DNA from: Bordetella parapertussis
GTDB lineage: Bacteria > Pseudomonadota > Gammaproteobacteria > Burkholderiales > Casimicrobiaceae
DNA: 32,703 nt
Reading direction: 5' to 3'
Assembly: GCA_943331295.2 (NCBI GenBank)
Contig: CALQLA020000054.1
Span: 1-32,703 of the forward strand
A program made the translations under genes and the position numbers. The notes beneath the pieces were generated by a model, which had not been told where the DNA came from, did no database searches, and was given only the letters and a program-made list of their open reading frames with translations. Below, one piece after another: positions 18,054-26,101 of the stretch. Numbering within the stretch: position 1 is the first letter of the stretch; every line of letters begins with the position of its first letter.

Positions 18054-19013
18054 ATGCCGCCTGCCTCCCAGTCCGCCGCCCGCACGCTGATCTGCGGTTC
18101 CCTCGCCGTCGACACCATCATGGTGTTCCCCGACCGTTTCGGGCGGCACATCCTCGCGGACCAGGTCCACATGCTGTCGGTGTCGTTCCAGATCGGGACG
18201 ATGCGCCGCGAGTGGGGCGGCTGCGCCGGCAACATCGCCTACAACCTGAAGGCGCTGGGCGGCGCGCCGGTCGTCATGGCGACGACCGGCGACGACGACG
18301 GTCCGTACCGCGACCGCCTCGCCGGGCTCGGCATCGCCACCGACGGCATGCGCACCGTGCCCGGCAGCTACACGGCGCAGGCCTACATCATCACGGACCT
18401 CGACAACAACCAGATCACTGCGTTCCACCCGGGCGCGATGAACTTCTCGCACGAGAACCGCATCGGCGACGTCGAAGGCGTCGCGCTTGGCATCGTCGCC
18501 CCGGACGGTCGCGACGGGATGCGCGCGCACGTCGAGCAGTTCGCCGCGGCGCGGATCCCGTTCATGTTCGACCCCGGCCAAGGCCTGCCGCTGTTCTCGG
18601 GGCCCGAGCTGATCGAGATGATCGACGCCGCGACCTACCTGGCCGTCAACGACTACGAGGGCAGCATGCTGGTCGAGCGCACGGGGCTCTCGCTCGAGGC
18701 CCTCGCCCGGCGCGTCGAGGCGCTGGTGGTGACCATGGGGGCCGACGGCTCGTGCATCCACACGGAGGGCGGCGTGGTGACGATCCCGGCGGTCGCGCCG
18801 GCGGCGGTCGTCGACCCGACCGGCTGCGGGGACGCCTACCGCGGCGGGCTGCTGTACGGCATCGGCGCCGGCTGGGACTGGGAGCGTACCGGCCGGCTCG
18901 CCGCGATCATGGGCTCGCTGAAGATCGCGTCGCAGGGCGGCCAGAACCACGACGCCTCCCGCGCCGCCGTCGCGGAGCGCTACGCGCAGGCGTTCGGCGG
19001 CGACCCGTGGTGA
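18054..19013 (+). CDS. PfkB-family carbohydrate kinase (adenosine-kinase-like)
   Basis: A 319-residue ribokinase-fold kinase. GGCAGNIAYNLKALGG (55-70) is the substrate-side glycine motif. DPTGCGD (254-260) is the C-terminal signature with the anion hole and catalytic base D260. The type resembles proteins annotated as carbohydrate or adenosine kinases in betaproteobacteria; the sugar or nucleoside substrate cannot be fixed. The ATG at 18054 follows a purine-rich AAAGAG. It is on the same strand as the two-component pair but separated by 112 bp, so cotranscription is uncertain. Confidence 0.88.
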   Translation: MPPASQSAARTLICGSLAVDTIMVFPDRFGRHILADQVHMLSVSFQIGTMRREWGGCAGNIAYNLKALGGAPVVMATTGDDDGPYRDRLAGLGIATDGMRTVPGSYTAQAYIITDLDNNQITAFHPGAMNFSHENRIGDVEGVALGIVAPDGRDGMRAHVEQFAAARIPFMFDPGQGLPLFSGPELIEMIDAATYLAVNDYEGSMLVERTGLSLEALARRVEALVVTMGADGSCIHTEGGVVTIPAVAPAAVVDPTGCGDAYRGGLLYGIGAGWDWERTGRLAAIMGSLKIASQGGQNHDASRAAVAERYAQAFGGDPW

Positions 19014-19098
19014 GCGGCGACCCGTGCCGGTGAGCGCGGGCTGCCGGCGGGTCGCGCGGTGCCGCGCGGCGCCGTCCGCGCGTGCGGGAGGGCGCTGA

Positions 19099-19908
19099 AT
19101 GCGCCCCCACCGGCTCACGCCGCTGCCCCTGCCGCTGCGCCTCTACCGCGGCGCCCGCGTCGGCACGCACATCGTGCAGGGCCTCGCCACGACGGCGCTC
19201 GTCTTTCCGTGGGTCGGGGTGCCGGTGCGGCAGCGGCTGATCGGCCACTGGTGCCGGGTGCTGCTGCGGATCCTGCGCGTCGAGTCGCGCGTCCACGGCC
19301 TGCCGGAGGCCGGCCTGCCCGGCAACCTGCTGATTGTCGCCAACCACATCTCCTGGCTCGACATCTTCGTGCTGAACACGGTGCAGCCGTCGCGCTTCAT
19401 CGCCAAGGCCGAGCTGCGGCGCTGGCCCGTCGTGGGTCATTTCGTCGCCGGCTGCGGCACCCTCTTCATCGAGCGCGGGCGCCGGCACGACACCCACAAG
19501 GTGAACCAGCGCGCCGCCGAGGTGCTGGCAAGCGGCGACGTCATCGCGATCTTTCCCGAGGGCACCACCACCGACGGCCGCGACGTGCTGCCGTTCCACG
19601 GCTCGCTGCTGCAGCCGATCGTGGACGCCGGGGGCCACGTGCAGCCCATCGCCATCCGCTACCGCCGGATGGACGGCGAGCACAACGACGCGCCGGCATA
19701 CGTCGGCGAGACGAGCTTCCTCGAATCGTTCTGGCGGGTGACGGCGGAGCGCGCGCTGGTCGTCGAGCTGCACGTCGCGGCGCCGCTGCCGGCGCGCGAG
19801 CGCCACCGGCGCGAGCTGTCGCGCGCCGCCGAGGCGGCTATCCGAACGGCTTTGGGGTCACCGGCAGGCGGCTCGGGACCTGGTAGACCCGGCGGTCGTC
19901 GAGCCTGA
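19099..19908 (+). CDS. 1-acyl-sn-glycerol-3-phosphate acyltransferase (PlsC family)
   Basis: A 269-residue membrane-associated acyltransferase expected to convert lysophosphatidic acid to phosphatidic acid. The catalytic HX4D motif is NHISWLD (H83, D88). FIERG and FPEGT (152-156) are the acyltransferase motifs that bind the phosphate. The N-terminus has an amphipathic or hydrophobic stretch at about 21-60. GGGAGGG (19086-19092) sets the ATG at 19099. The last 71 bp overlap the 3' end of the convergent apaH, so the C-terminal Gly/Pro/Arg-rich tail is encoded opposite apaH codons. It may be an ornithine-lipid or lyso-ornithine acyltransferase instead of PlsC proper. Confidence 0.88.
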   Translation: MRPHRLTPLPLPLRLYRGARVGTHIVQGLATTALVFPWVGVPVRQRLIGHWCRVLLRILRVESRVHGLPEAGLPGNLLIVANHISWLDIFVLNTVQPSRFIAKAELRRWPVVGHFVAGCGTLFIERGRRHDTHKVNQRAAEVLASGDVIAIFPEGTTTDGRDVLPFHGSLLQPIVDAGGHVQPIAIRYRRMDGEHNDAPAYVGETSFLESFWRVTAERALVVELHVAAPLPARERHRRELSRAAEAAIRTALGSPAGGSGPGRPGGRRA

Positions 19909-20665
19909 CCGCGGTCAGGGTGCCGCCCCACAGGCACCCCGAGTCGAGCATCAGCAGGTTCGGCGCGAGCACCAGGTCGAGCGTCGACCAGTGCCCGCAG
20001 ACGATCGTCCGGCCCGCCGACGCGCGCCCCTCGTGCGCAAACCAGGGCCGGTAGCCTGCGGGTGCCTCCCCGGGGCCGCGCTTTTCCGCGAACTCCATCT
20101 TCCCGTCCGCCGTGCAGAAGCGCATGCGGGTGCAGGCGTTGACCGCCACCCGCAGCCGGTCGAACCCCGTGAGCGCGTCGTCCCAGCGGTCGGGCAGGTC
20201 GCCGTATAGCGTGCGCAGGAACGCGTCATGGTCGTCCCCCGCCAGCGCCGCCTGCACTTCGCCCGACAGCATCAGCGCGGTCGCCGGCGTCCACTGCGGC
20301 AGGAGGCCCGCGTGGACGAGCAGCCGGTCGTCCTCGGCGACGACGAGAGGCTTCGTCCGTACCCAGGCCAGCAGCTCGTCGCGGTCGGGCGCGTCGAGGA
20401 TCGGCGCGATGGTGTCGCGCCGGTGCTGCCGCGCGTGGCCGGCGGCGACGGTGAGAAGGTGGAAGTCGTGGTTGCCGAGCACGGCGGTCGCCGCGGCGCC
20501 GAGCGCCTTCACCTCGCGCAGCACGGCGAGCGAGCCGGGGCCGCGGTTGACGAGGTCGCCCACGAGCCAAAGGCGGTCGGTGCGCGGCGAGAAGCCGATC
20601 AGGTCCAGCAACTGGCAGAACTCGGCGTGGCAGCCCTGGATGTCGCCGATCGCGTAGAGGCTCAC
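19838..20665 (-). CDS. apaH: Symmetrical diadenosine tetraphosphatase
   Basis: Hydrolyses Ap4A to two ADP, and in Enterobacteria also removes Np4-type caps from RNA. The 275-residue protein has the metallophosphatase signatures GDIQGC (7-12), GDLVNRGP (36-43) and GNHD (64-67), and a later CGHWS. The GTG at 20665 is chosen: AAGGA lies just upstream and the product begins MSLYAIGDIQGC, the family N-terminus. The start region lies inside a diverged copy of the 59-bp repeat found at the right end of the window. The 3' end overlaps the convergent acyltransferase gene by 71 bp. Confidence 0.95.
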   Translation of the reverse strand: MSLYAIGDIQGCHAEFCQLLDLIGFSPRTDRLWLVGDLVNRGPGSLAVLREVKALGAAATAVLGNHDFHLLTVAAGHARQHRRDTIAPILDAPDRDELLAWVRTKPLVVAEDDRLLVHAGLLPQWTPATALMLSGEVQAALAGDDHDAFLRTLYGDLPDRWDDALTGFDRLRVAVNACTRMRFCTADGKMEFAEKRGPGEAPAGYRPWFAHEGRASAGRTIVCGHWSTLDLVLAPNLLMLDSGCLWGGTLTAVRLDDRRVYQVPSRLPVTPKPFG

Positions 20666-20720
20666 TGGGTTTCCTTCGTGCTTCGCGCTCCGGCGTTCGC
20701 GCTTGCGGCGGCCCGGCGCG
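20661..20720 (+). repeat. Diverged copy of the 59-bp window-end repeat, over the apaH start
   Basis: Aligned by eye without gaps to the unit at 32633-32691, roughly three quarters of positions match (ACTGG, CCTTCG, CGCGCTCCGG, GTTCGC, GCGGCCC shared in order). It contains the apaH ribosome site and GTG on the opposite strand. The alignment was made by hand. Confidence 0.5.
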
Positions 20721-20825
20721 CGCATGCCGGCGACGTTGCCGGAAACGGCGGCGGGAGGCTTGGTTGGCGATGGTAAGATGCGGGCCGATCTTATCACCGT
20801 CATTGCCAGCATCCTGCCTTCCCCG

Positions 20826-22829
20826 ATGTCGTTCCCGCTCAATCCCGCGCAGCGCGAGGCGGTCCGATATCTCGACGGCCCGCTGCTCGTGCTGGCCGGC
20901 GCCGGCAGCGGCAAGACCCGCGTCATCACGGCCAAGATCCTGCACCTGATCGAGTGCGGGTACGACCCGAAGCGCATCGCCGCGATCACGTTCACGAACA
21001 AGGCGGCGCGCGAGATGCGCGAGCGCGTCACCGGGCTGCTGCATCGCGGCGGCGGCCGCGCGCCGAAGGACGACCTGACGATCTGCACCTTTCATGCCCT
21101 CGGCCTGAAGATCATCCGCAGCGATCCGGCCGCGCTCGGCCTCAAGTCGGGCTTTTCCATCCTGGGGCCGGACGACACGACGCCGATCGTCGCCGAGTTG
21201 ACCGGCACAGCTGATCTCGCGCGGGCGCGCGCCGCGCAATGGAAGATCTCGCAGTGGAAGAACGCTCTGGTGCCGCCGGCCAGGGCGCTTGCGGCTGCCG
21301 CGTCCGATGACGAGCGGGTGGCGGCGGAAGGCTATGCCCGCTACGACGACGCGCTGCGCGCCTACCAGGCGGTGGATTTCGACGACCTCATCGCGCTGCC
21401 GGCCGCGCTGCTCGCGGACAACGCGGCCGCGGCCGCGAAATGGCGCGAGCGCTGCGGCTACCTCCTCGTCGACGAGTACCAGGACACCAACGTCGCCCAG
21501 TACCGGCTGCTGAAGCTGCTGACGGGCGAGCGGGCCGCGTTCACCGCGGTGGGCGACGACGACCAGGCGATCTACGGCTGGCGCGGCGCGTCGGTGGAGA
21601 ACCTCGCGCAGCTGCCGCAGGACTACCCGGCGCTCAAGGTCGTCAAGCTGGAGCAGAACTACCGGTCGACGGTGCGGATCCTGCGCTGCGCGAACGCGCT
21701 CATCACCCACAATCCGAAGCTGTTCGACAAGAAGCTGTGGAGCGACCTGGGCCTGGGCGACGCGATCCGCGTCACCCCGGCGGCCGACGACGAGGCGGAG
21801 GCCGAGCAGGTGGTCCGCCGGCTGTCGGCGCACAAGTTCGAGCATCGCGGCCGCTACGCCGACTACGCGATCCTCTATCGCGGCAACCACCAGGCCAAGG
21901 TCTTCGAGAAGGCGCTGCGCGAGCAGAACGTGCCCTATACGATTTCCGGCGGGCAGTCGTATTTCGATCGCGCCGAGATCAGGGACATCGTCGCCTACCT
22001 GCGGCTCGTCGCCAACGACGACGACGACCCGGCCTTCATCCGGGCGATCACCACGCCCAAGCGCGGGGTCGGCGGGACGACGCTCGAGAAGCTCGGCGCG
22101 ATCGCCGGCGCGCGGCACGAAAGCCTGTTCGCGGCCGTTTTCGCCCCTGAACTGGCGGCGGTGGTGCCGGCCCGGCAGCGGGAGGTTCTGGCGGCGTTCT
22201 GCGCGCTGGTCAACGACCTGCGGCACCGTGCGCCGCGCGAGCCGGCCGGCCGGCTCCTGGGCGAACTGGTCGCCGGGATCGGCTACGAGGCCTGGCTTTC
22301 GGCCAACTGCGACCGCGCGCAGGCCGCCGCACGCTGGCAGGGCGTCTGCGACTTCGTTGCCTGGCTCGCGAGACGGGGCGAGGAGGATAACCGGAACCTG
22401 CTCGACCTGACGCAGATGATCGCGCTGATCACGATGCTCGAGGGCCAGGACGAAGCCGAGCCCGATGCGGTCCGCCTGTCGACGTTGCACGCCGCCAAGG
22501 GCCTTGAGTTTCCACATGTTTTCCTGGTCGGGCTGGAGGAGGGCATCCTGCCGCACCGGGAGACGGTCGCCGCCGGCAACGTGGAGGAGGAGCGCCGGCT
22601 GCTGTACGTCGGGCTTACCCGGGCGCAGCGCAGCCTGCACCTGTCGTATTGCCGCAAGCGCAAGCGGGCCGGGGAATGGCTCGCCTGCGCACCGTCCCGT
22701 TTCCTGACCGAACTGCCGCAGGACGACCTCCGCTACGCGGGGGCGGTCGTTCCGCCGGACGAGGCCGCCCGGGAGCGGGAAGCCGGCCGTGCCCGCCTCG
22801 CGCAACTGAAAGCCGCGCTTTCCCGCTGA
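20826..22829 (+). CDS. rep: ATP-dependent DNA helicase Rep (UvrD/Rep superfamily 1)
   Basis: A 3'-5' SF1 helicase that helps forks pass protein barriers. The product is 667 residues, close to the 673 of E. coli Rep. Walker A AGAGSGKT is at 24-31; TFTNKAAREM is motif Ia; LLVDEYQDTN (about residue 213) is motif II; GDDDQAIYGWRGA is motif III; the later VRLSTLHAAKGLEF and RRLLYVGLTRA are motifs V and VI. The ATG at 20826 gives the standard LNPAQREAV N-terminus, but an in-frame ATG at 20778 is also possible and neither has a strong ribosome site. It is divergent from apaH. Confidence 0.93.
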   Translation: MSFPLNPAQREAVRYLDGPLLVLAGAGSGKTRVITAKILHLIECGYDPKRIAAITFTNKAAREMRERVTGLLHRGGGRAPKDDLTICTFHALGLKIIRSDPAALGLKSGFSILGPDDTTPIVAELTGTADLARARAAQWKISQWKNALVPPARALAAAASDDERVAAEGYARYDDALRAYQAVDFDDLIALPAALLADNAAAAAKWRERCGYLLVDEYQDTNVAQYRLLKLLTGERAAFTAVGDDDQAIYGWRGASVENLAQLPQDYPALKVVKLEQNYRSTVRILRCANALITHNPKLFDKKLWSDLGLGDAIRVTPAADDEAEAEQVVRRLSAHKFEHRGRYADYAILYRGNHQAKVFEKALREQNVPYTISGGQSYFDRAEIRDIVAYLRLVANDDDDPAFIRAITTPKRGVGGTTLEKLGAIAGARHESLFAAVFAPELAAVVPARQREVLAAFCALVNDLRHRAPREPAGRLLGELVAGIGYEAWLSANCDRAQAAARWQGVCDFVAWLARRGEEDNRNLLDLTQMIALITMLEGQDEAEPDAVRLSTLHAAKGLEFPHVFLVGLEEGILPHRETVAAGNVEEERRLLYVGLTRAQRSLHLSYCRKRKRAGEWLACAPSRFLTELPQDDLRYAGAVVPPDEAAREREAGRARLAQLKAALSR

Positions 22830-23239
22830 TTCGGGGCCGGGAGGCAGCCTCGGTGCGTCGGGGCGAAGCCTGCCGGTCCCGGGCGCTGATGCGCCAGAGC
22901 AACAGTCTGCCGCAAACACGGGGTTCGGCGCCGGCAATCCTTGGACATGCGGGATTTTGCCGTGCTAACATCGTCCCCACTACCCCTGCAACCGATGATT
23001 TCGTAGTCGCAATTCCGATTTCGTGGGGTGCAGCCGCGGCGTGCGGCGTGACCGACGCCAGGCTGGCGCCGGTACACATGGAATCGATCGGGCAGCATGT
23101 TCAGTTTGCATTTGGAGTTAACAATTCGATTCTGTGGCGGAATCAATGACCGGCCACGGAATCTCGGCGGAACGACGTGATCGCTTGATCTTTGGTTGCC
23201 GAAACCTACCCCTGTCACTTAATGCGTGGAGTCAAAAAA
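22830..23239 (+). other. 410-bp intergenic region ahead of the adhesin gene
   Basis: No convincing gene is seen. From about 22960 the sequence is clearly less GC-rich than its surroundings. It holds a possible promoter (22941-22971) and an 8-bp direct repeat, GATTTCGT, at 22997-23004 and 23017-23024, exactly 20 bp apart. If the promoter is real the adhesin has an untranslated leader of about 260 nt. Confidence 0.5.
22941..22971 (+). promoter_or_regulatory. Candidate promoter for the adhesin gene
   Basis: TTGGAC (22941-22946) and TAACAT (22966-22971) with a 19-bp spacer, longer than the optimum. It is located just before the GATTTCGT direct repeats, which could be regulator sites. Confidence 0.3.
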
Positions 23240-25216
23240 ATGAAGATGCAAGTCAAAGTTCTCATCGGTGCCCTCGGTGCGGCCGGCCTCGTTTCCGCGA
23301 TGCAACCCGCGTTCGCCGACACGGTGAATCCCCCCCTGCTCGTTCCGCCGACGGCCCAGTCAGTCGCCCCGGGCACGTACACGGTGTCGTACCCGGTCGT
23401 GGTGACGCCGACGGGCGGCACGCCGCAGGCGTTGAACTTCGTCTACAACTCCAGCGGAACGTGGACGGCACCTGCCGGCTGGACGTACCAAGGTCCCCTG
23501 AACAACAACCAGAACACCGCGGTGTTCTCCACCGGCGTGGGTACCACGCAGTACGCCGTCGCGCTGTCGTCGACCGGAACGACGCAGTTCGTCCCCGGCC
23601 AGACCGCCGGAGTGGTCACCGGCCCGTCGGTCGGCCTGGTGGCGACCAACAACCCCGTCACGGGAACCGTCATCTCGGGCTGGACCTCGGCCACGGCGTC
23701 CGGTGCGATCGCCGGCGCGGGTTCGACGACCGCCGTCCTGGTGGGCGCCCCGGCATCGGTGCAGGTCATCGGCCTGAACCCCGGTGGCACGCCTCCCGCT
23801 GCCGCCGCTGTCGGCGCGCCGATCCTCGTGAATCCGACGACCGCCACGGCTGCGCCCGGCTTCGCGCAAGGCGCGGTCACCGTCAATTCGAACCAGCCGA
23901 ACCAGTCGATCGGCTGGGGCCAGTACACGGTCACGGTACCGAAGACCCCGACGCCCGCGGGCACGACCACGATCAACGCAACCGTCGCCGGCAGCAGCGG
24001 CTCGGTCGGCGCGAACGGCATCTACCTCAACAACATCGGCGGCACGGCGACCTATAACACCGTCACCGGGGTCGTGAACGCGACGCCGACGCAGACCGCC
24101 GTGTTCAGCGTCGACACGTCCGGCAACACCACCGTCGGCGGCACGCTGGCAGTTGCCGGCGCGTCGACGACGCACGGCGTCGCCAACACCGGCAACATCG
24201 CCAACACCGGCAACATCGCCAACACCGGCAACATCGTGAACACGGGCAACATCGTGAACACGGGCAACATCGCCACGAGCTCGCTGACCGTGTCCGGCGC
24301 GACCATCACCAACGGCATCGCCAACTCCGGCAACATCGCCAACACCGGCAACATCGCCAACACCGGCAACGTCACGGCTGGCGGCAACCTCACGGCCGGC
24401 GGCACGCTGGGCGTGACGGGCAACACGACGCTGGGCGGCACGCTGTCGGTCACCGGCGCGACCATCACCAACGGCATCGCCAACACCGGCAACATCGCCA
24501 CCACCGGCAACGTCGCGGCCGGCGGCAACGCCCTGGTCGGCGGCGCGCTGGCGGTCGCCGGTGCGTCCACGACGAACGGCATCGCCAACACCGGCAACTT
24601 CGCCAACAGCGGCAACGCCACGGTTGGCGGCACGCTGGGTGTGACCGGCGCGACGACCCTGTCGGGCGCGACGGCGGTGAACAACACGCTGGCGGTTACC
24701 GGCGCGACGACGATCGGCTCGATCGCGGGCACGGCTGGCAACACCGTCTCGGTCGGCAGCTCGGGCATCTCGCTGTCGACGGCCGGTGCTGGCGGCAACA
24801 GCGTCACGGTCAACGGCGCCGGCGTGGCGGCTGTCGGCGGCGGCGCAGGGCTGGCGTTGGCGAATGGTCGTGCGACGTTCGGTGGCGTGAACGGCGGTAC
24901 GCCGATCACCGTGACCGGCATTGCAAACGGCAGCAACCAGTACGACGCCGTGAACTTCGGTCAGGTGCAGGACATCGAGAAGCAGCTGAAGCGCGGCATC
25001 TCGGCGGCGGGCGCGGTCGCGAACATCCCGCAGGTCGACACCAACAAGGCGTTCAGCCTCGGCGTCGGCGTCGGCGGCTTCGACGGTGAAACCGCGGTCG
25101 CGATCGGCGGCAGCGCGCGCATCTCGAAGGACGGCGTCATCAAGGCCAGCGTTGGCTTCGGCGGCGGCGGCGGATCCAGCGCCGTCTGGGGTGTTGGCGG
25201 CGGCTGGTCCTGGTAA
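23240..25216 (+). CDS. Trimeric autotransporter adhesin-like protein with YadA-type anchor
   Basis: A 658-residue surface protein. The signal peptide is residues 1-26 (MKMQVKVLIGALGAAG..., cut after AFA). Residues 27 to about 300 form an unrecognised beta-rich, Thr/Gly/Pro-rich domain. Residues about 300-520 are a repetitive passenger with NTGNI[AV] hexapeptides inside larger modules of the GGTLxVTGATxTNGIAN type. The last 90 residues (YDAVNFGQVQDIEKQL..., AFSLGVGVGGFDGETAVAIGGSAR, ending in W) match the YadA C-terminal anchor: a short coiled coil plus four beta-strands, three copies of which build one 12-strand outer-membrane barrel. GGAG (23228-23231) sets the ATG at 23240. Likely role: adhesion, aggregation or biofilm. 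A strong terminator follows. Confidence 0.85.
   Translation: MKMQVKVLIGALGAAGLVSAMQPAFADTVNPPLLVPPTAQSVAPGTYTVSYPVVVTPTGGTPQALNFVYNSSGTWTAPAGWTYQGPLNNNQNTAVFSTGVGTTQYAVALSSTGTTQFVPGQTAGVVTGPSVGLVATNNPVTGTVISGWTSATASGAIAGAGSTTAVLVGAPASVQVIGLNPGGTPPAAAAVGAPILVNPTTATAAPGFAQGAVTVNSNQPNQSIGWGQYTVTVPKTPTPAGTTTINATVAGSSGSVGANGIYLNNIGGTATYNTVTGVVNATPTQTAVFSVDTSGNTTVGGTLAVAGASTTHGVANTGNIANTGNIANTGNIVNTGNIVNTGNIATSSLTVSGATITNGIANSGNIANTGNIANTGNVTAGGNLTAGGTLGVTGNTTLGGTLSVTGATITNGIANTGNIATTGNVAAGGNALVGGALAVAGASTTNGIANTGNFANSGNATVGGTLGVTGATTLSGATAVNNTLAVTGATTIGSIAGTAGNTVSVGSSGISLSTAGAGGNSVTVNGAGVAAVGGGAGLALANGRATFGGVNGGTPITVTGIANGSNQYDAVNFGQVQDIEKQLKRGISAAGAVANIPQVDTNKAFSLGVGVGGFDGETAVAIGGSARISKDGVIKASVGFGGGGGSSAVWGVGGGWSW
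24185..24274 (+). repeat. 18-bp coding tandem repeat, five units (NTGNI[AV])
   Basis: Five consecutive 18-bp units of the AACACCGGCAACATCGCC type encode NTGNIA, NTGNIA, NTGNIV, NTGNIV, NTGNIA. The first units are identical at DNA level, while units 3 to 5 use GTG and ACG variants. Unit length is a multiple of three, so gain or loss keeps the frame. Confidence 0.9.
24323..24376 (+). repeat. Second 18-bp repeat block, three units
   Basis: Three further units (NSGNIA, NTGNIA, then NTGNVT). Single or decayed units recur at about 24481-24510 and 24585-24615. Together they mark duplication of a larger module inside the passenger. Confidence 0.85.
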
Positions 25217-25270
25217 GTCTGCATCCGGCGGGTCCCCCGGCGTATCCGGGGGATTCGCGGACGGCATGCG

Positions 25271-25309
25271 ATACGCGCTCCGATTGCAGTACGGGGCGCG
25301 TATTTTTTT
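25271..25309 (+). terminator. Rho-independent terminator of the adhesin gene
   Basis: A 12-bp stem with one G-U pair (ATACGCGCTCCG with CGGGGCGCGTAT, 9-nt loop) runs straight into seven T residues (25303-25309). A smaller hairpin, CCCCCGG/CCGGGGG, lies just upstream. Confidence 0.9.
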
Positions 25310-25399
25310 GGTGGCGCCATCGTCATGTCGGCGCCGCTCCCCGTGCCGCGGCGCGTTCCGGGAAGATCCCGGCGCCGCACTGAAGAGTCCCTCCAGCGA

Positions 25400-25942
25400 A
25401 TGATCCGTAAATCTGCCGTTACCCCGGCCCTCGCTGTCCTGCTCGCGGCCACGACGGCCTTCGCCGCCGACGATGACAGCGTTCGCCTCGTGCGCAACAT
25501 CGCAAACGGGCCCACGAACGGCGTCGCCACGGCCCTGTTCGCGGCGGGCGTGCGCAACTGCGCGCCTCGTGCCGACCAGGTTGCCACTTTCATGACCAAG
25601 GGCACGTCCAGCAGTGCCCTTGTGTTCCTGCCCGACCGCGATCCCGACAACTCGATGGTCTCGGTGTCGATGGAAGTCCTGACCGAGAACGTCCCGCGCA
25701 TCTACGCAAGCGCGACGTTCTCGCCGAACACCGCGATCGGCTGCGCCGCGGAGTACGAGTCGGTCCAGTACTGGCCGGAATCCTGCACCGCGGTGGCCGC
25801 GAAGGTGTTCAAGGGCGCGCCGTCGGGCGGCACGCTCGGCAACGAGATCGGCATCCTCACGATCGGCCCCGCCGCGCGCGTGTTCCTGATGCGCACGACG
25901 CCGACGTCCTGCGTGACGATCAAGAAGGAGATTGTGAGGTAA
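25400..25942 (+). CDS. Secreted four-cysteine protein of unknown function
   Basis: A 180-residue protein not recognised by family. Residues 1-22 form a signal peptide (ending TAFA, then ADDD). The mature part has four cysteines (RNCAP, IGCAA, ESCTA, TSCVT), enough for two periplasmic disulfides, and a mixed, mostly beta composition without repeats or membrane segments. The ATG at 25400 has only a weak ribosome site; an in-frame start at 25325 would put the signal peptide internally and is less likely. It lies behind the adhesin but after a strong terminator, so it may have its own promoter. A role as an accessory to the adhesin is only a contextual guess. A 6-bp GCCGGC hairpin (25953-25969) follows. 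Confidence 0.75.
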   Translation: MIRKSAVTPALAVLLAATTAFAADDDSVRLVRNIANGPTNGVATALFAAGVRNCAPRADQVATFMTKGTSSSALVFLPDRDPDNSMVSVSMEVLTENVPRIYASATFSPNTAIGCAAEYESVQYWPESCTAVAAKVFKGAPSGGTLGNEIGILTIGPAARVFLMRTTPTSCVTIKKEIVR

Positions 25943-26002
25943 TCCCGGCGCGGCCGGCTGTGCGCCGGCATGCTCCGGACCGCATGGCGCGGCGCCCGAC
26001 GT

Positions 26003-26030
26003 TTGACAGGCGGACGCACGCGCGGATAAT
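26003..26030 (+). promoter_or_regulatory. Strong sigma-70 promoter of the riboswitch-controlled gene
   Basis: TTGACA (26003-26008) is a perfect -35; GATAAT (26025-26030) is a five-of-six -10; the spacer is 16 bp. The predicted transcript start, near 26037, falls exactly at the first base of the riboswitch stem. Confidence 0.75.
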
Positions 26031-26037
26031 TCGTAAC

Positions 26038-26092
26038 GGCGCCGATTTGAGCTTCAGCTTGCGGGCGCCTTAAAAAATGCCGCTAAAGCGAG
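26038..26092 (+). promoter_or_regulatory. SAM-II-like (SAM-alpha) riboswitch aptamer
   Basis: Senses S-adenosylmethionine and lowers expression of a methionine-pathway gene. The fold matches SAM-II: stem P1 GGCGCC (26038-26043) with GGCGCC (26064-26069); loop starting GATTTGA (26044-26050) with CTTGC (26058-26062); a linker with TTAAAAAA; the conserved GCTAAA (26082-26087); then GCGAG (26088-26092), able to pair with CTTGC to close the pseudoknot. Its place before a Cys/Met-metabolism PLP gene supports the call. Unlike typical alphaproteobacterial cases it is 140 nt from the start codon with a terminator in between, suggesting transcriptional control. Matched from memory of the consensus. Confidence 0.7.
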
Positions 26093-26101
26093 GTGCAGGC
26101 C

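Noticed and set aside
20226..22937. 903-codon minus-strand frame opposite rep and running into apaH
   Set aside because: Rep carries all superfamily 1 helicase motifs on the plus strand; the long frame is a codon-bias shadow.
24185..24376. Possible CRISPR-like spaced repeats
   Set aside because: Units are 18 bp, contiguous and in frame within a coding sequence, with no spacers.
23360..25267. 635-codon minus-strand frame opposite the adhesin
   Set aside because: Its repeats merely mirror the adhesin repeats; no ribosome site or domain, while the plus frame has a signal peptide and a YadA anchor.
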